A DNA stretch of 22,750 nt, taken from contig DKXD01000161.1 in NCBI GenBank assembly GCA_002492075.1, forward strand, positions 1-22,750. Reading direction: 5' to 3'. Position numbers and translations under genes: made by a program. Below the pieces are notes generated by a model. It did no database searches, had not been told where the DNA came from, and saw only the letters and a program-made list of their open reading frames with translations. Positions 22,101 to 22,750 of the stretch are shown here, one piece after another (position 1 is the first letter of the stretch; each line of letters opens with the position of its first letter). Source of the DNA: Ruminococcaceae bacterium UBA7135 (GTDB lineage: Bacteria > Bacillota > Clostridia > Oscillospirales > Ruminococcaceae).

Positions 22101-22612
22101 AGGAAGCGGGCGTTACGGGATTCTGCGCGAAGCCGATGTTTATGTCCGACCTGAAATCCGCGCTTTTGGCGGCAAACGATCTTATCGAAAAGGAGCCTGA
22201 GGAAGCTCCGTGGGAAAAGGTGGACTTCAAGGGCAAGCGTGTGCTGCTGGTTGAGGACAACGAGTTAAACCGCGAGATAGCGGAGGTTATTCTCGGCGAA
22301 ACGGGACTGACGGTGGAATCCGCACCCGACGGCACGGACGCCGTTTCTATGGTGGAGAAAAGCCCCGAACACTATTACGACGCAATCCTTATGGATGTGC
22401 AGATGCCCGTTATGGACGGCTACGAAGCGACCCGTACCATTCGCGCAATGCCGCGCGAGGACGTGAAGAATATGCCTATCCTCGCTATGACGGCGAACGC
22501 CATGGAGGAAGACAAGGAAATGGCGCTGACAAGCGGTATGAACGCTCATATCGCGAAGCCCATAGATACAGAGCTGCTTATCTCCCTTTTAAGCAAATAC
22601 CTTGGCGGCTGA
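19199..22612 (+). CDS. Membrane hybrid histidine kinase with sensor domain, HisKA, HATPase and two receiver domains
   Basis: This 1137-residue sensor kinase would start at ATG 19199, which has GGGAG 7 bases upstream; an ATG at 19136 would add 21 residues but lacks a site. Membrane segment 1 (~11-28, IYIFVVLIAVVLLFQW) and segment 2 (~285-305) enclose a ~250-residue extracellular sensor that looks dCache/PAS-like (FLYVDADGNGLSPDG, DRSYYINGM). Two PAS-like regions and a coiled linker follow. HisKA has the phospho-acceptor His635 in NMSHDIRTPMNAI. The ATPase has the N box LLSNAVKYTPAGG (~752), DNGIGM and GTGLGMAI. Receiver 1 has Asp927 (FIVDWQMP) and receiver 2 has Asp1066 (LMDVQMPVMDGYE). Both have the acidic pair and the lysine (AKP). 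There is no DNA-binding output, and no partner regulator or HPt is seen in the window, so the phosphate target is unknown. Confidence 0.94.
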   Translation: MKNAKKTWKNAIYIFVVLIAVVLLFQWYAAANKKRIETQNLNYAMDSAQQTASRIRDELKSADQRIRTYAYLMNVTSDDGVSAEMLKNMEGSAVFDSFLYVDADGNGLSPDGTAFDSTDRSYYINGMKGESGSAVIEHSRVGDDTIAVFYSPLERDGEILGVLLGLYFADEYLQRMITTDYFGEPADVYFCTSDGFVVASSNGESYDKPLPDYLYENGVIGEETTAGAWDVFNKQADEKSFFCNYNNSNRTTDNICIVRIPDSDYVLVQTFPLNVTQTMIRNANRTGMILQFTLIGLFAVYIVVLVVQSRHEKTLLEKENREKGYVTNGTSALFNRFIMVDFEEDTYRYLLGTAPLNKEFPPYGKYDDFVGYLCADIADEEDRNSFPYYFAKDTVIAELDAGVIDLQYEYRIKRGDEFTWEHMNVICIERKDGRAAKVLFLRQDITRLKEHELEAQAEIALANRRERQYVTATMSDAIYKYEIDLTRDLINQDIVYQREEDGKEVSLAEQLGITIPCSATEWFGAWKKYVAEESMEEYCAGADVSALLKMFDEGKHEFSMDYWRTDTGGKKICVRQSFFMTWDDETNDIMAMVVIKEITGQVLKQREQMQALHDALMQAQHANNAKTTFLNNMSHDIRTPMNAIIGFTTIAISHIDNKDQVLDSLQKVLSSSNHLLSLINDILDMSRIESGKVQIKEQECNISELTHNLVNIIQPQVKAKQLELFIDTFDVANEDVIADSLKLSQVFVNLLSNAVKYTPAGGTVSFRIKQETTFHHGFGDYTFIVKDNGIGMSPEFVSHIFEPFERESSVTKTGIQGTGLGMAITKNIVEMMGGEITVNSEKNKGSEFIVKLSLKLQDVEKNAAQIKELEGLRAMVVDDDPDSCDSVTKMLKTLGMRAEWTTSGREAVYRAKNAYNEGDSYHTFIVDWQMPEQSGIETARKIRKAVGDDAPIIILTAYDWTDIEQEAKEAGVTGFCAKPMFMSDLKSALLAANDLIEKEPEEAPWEKVDFKGKRVLLVEDNELNREIAEVILGETGLTVESAPDGTDAVSMVEKSPEHYYDAILMDVQMPVMDGYEATRTIRAMPREDVKNMPILAMTANAMEEDKEMALTSGMNAHIAKPIDTELLISLLSKYLGG

Positions 22613-22636
22613 TCAGTGTTCGGTTTGAAGAACAGA

Positions 22637-22671
22637 CGTTCTCTCCCGGCAGCGGGAGAGAACGATTTTAT
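22637..22671 (+). terminator. Intrinsic terminator after the hybrid kinase
   Basis: CGTTCTCTCCCG (22637-22648) pairs perfectly with CGGGAGAGAACG (22653-22664) around GCAG, and ATTTTATTA follows. It begins 25 bases after the stop codon, so the kinase is a single-gene transcript. Confidence 0.9.
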
Positions 22672-22672
22672 T

Positions 22673-22750
22673 ACGCGGTCTGATACTAATTTCAAAACAA
22701 CATATAGACATTCGGTTGATATCCCCTACCTGTCAGCACATCAAATTTCG
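22673..22750. other. Short right-hand tail, nothing recognised
   Basis: The last ~78 bases contain no frame, repeat or promoter that I can support. Confidence 0.5.

Noticed and set aside
1..22750. CRISPR array, tRNA or rRNA genes.
   Set aside because: No regularly spaced repeats and no tRNA or rRNA signature were seen on reading through, including at the element ends where tRNA target sites are common.

Overview
The window looks like chromosomal DNA of a gut-type anaerobic Firmicute (class Clostridia, probably Oscillospirales/Ruminococcaceae-like). This is inferred from strong AGGAGG ribosome sites, consensus sigma-A promoters, the Tn4451-type large serine recombinase and the style of the proteins. 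No rRNA, tRNA or species marker is present, so the assignment is only approximate.

Layout. (1) Host left flank, 1-2036: the 3' end of clpB, an AraC/GyrI-like regulator, a terminator, then the promoter and first 41 codons of an XRE-type regulator. (2) An integrated mobile element of about 16.4 kb, roughly 2037-18413. It splits the XRE gene. (3) Host right flank, 18414-22750: the remaining ~160 codons of the same XRE gene (two membrane segments and a zinc ribbon), a strong terminator, a consensus promoter and a 1137-residue membrane hybrid histidine kinase with two receiver domains. The two XRE halves rejoin in frame to give a 201-residue protein across a shared GGA, which fixes the element ends to within a few bases.

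The element has two halves. The left half (2.1-13.3 kb, visibly AT-rich) is cargo that resembles a defence island. It holds a leftward Schlafen/AlbA_2-type ATPase-regulator, then a divergently transcribed type I restriction-modification operon hsdR-hsdM-hsdS. An ImmA/IrrE-type metallopeptidase overlaps hsdS. Three tightly spaced genes of unknown role follow: a Cys-rich SAM-methyltransferase-like protein, a DUF1848 protein with a C-terminal C-x3-C-x2-C cluster, and an unrecognised protein with an HGSR motif. hsdS carries an in-frame TGA at codon 14, so the type I system is probably off or crippled. The right half (13.4-18.4 kb) is the maintenance and mobility module: a sigma-region-4-like regulator, a RepA/DnaB-like hexameric ATPase, a hairpin-rich non-coding stretch, a ribbon-helix-helix protein, a TnpW-like small protein and the large serine recombinase. 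No relaxase or transfer genes are visible, so the element can probably excise and integrate but not transfer by itself.

The most novel-looking part is the hsdS-immA-methyltransferase-DUF1848-HGSR gene string. The regulatory DNA between the AlbA_2 gene and hsdR is also notable: two consensus promoters diverge around two identical 10-bp palindromes spaced exactly 20 bp apart.
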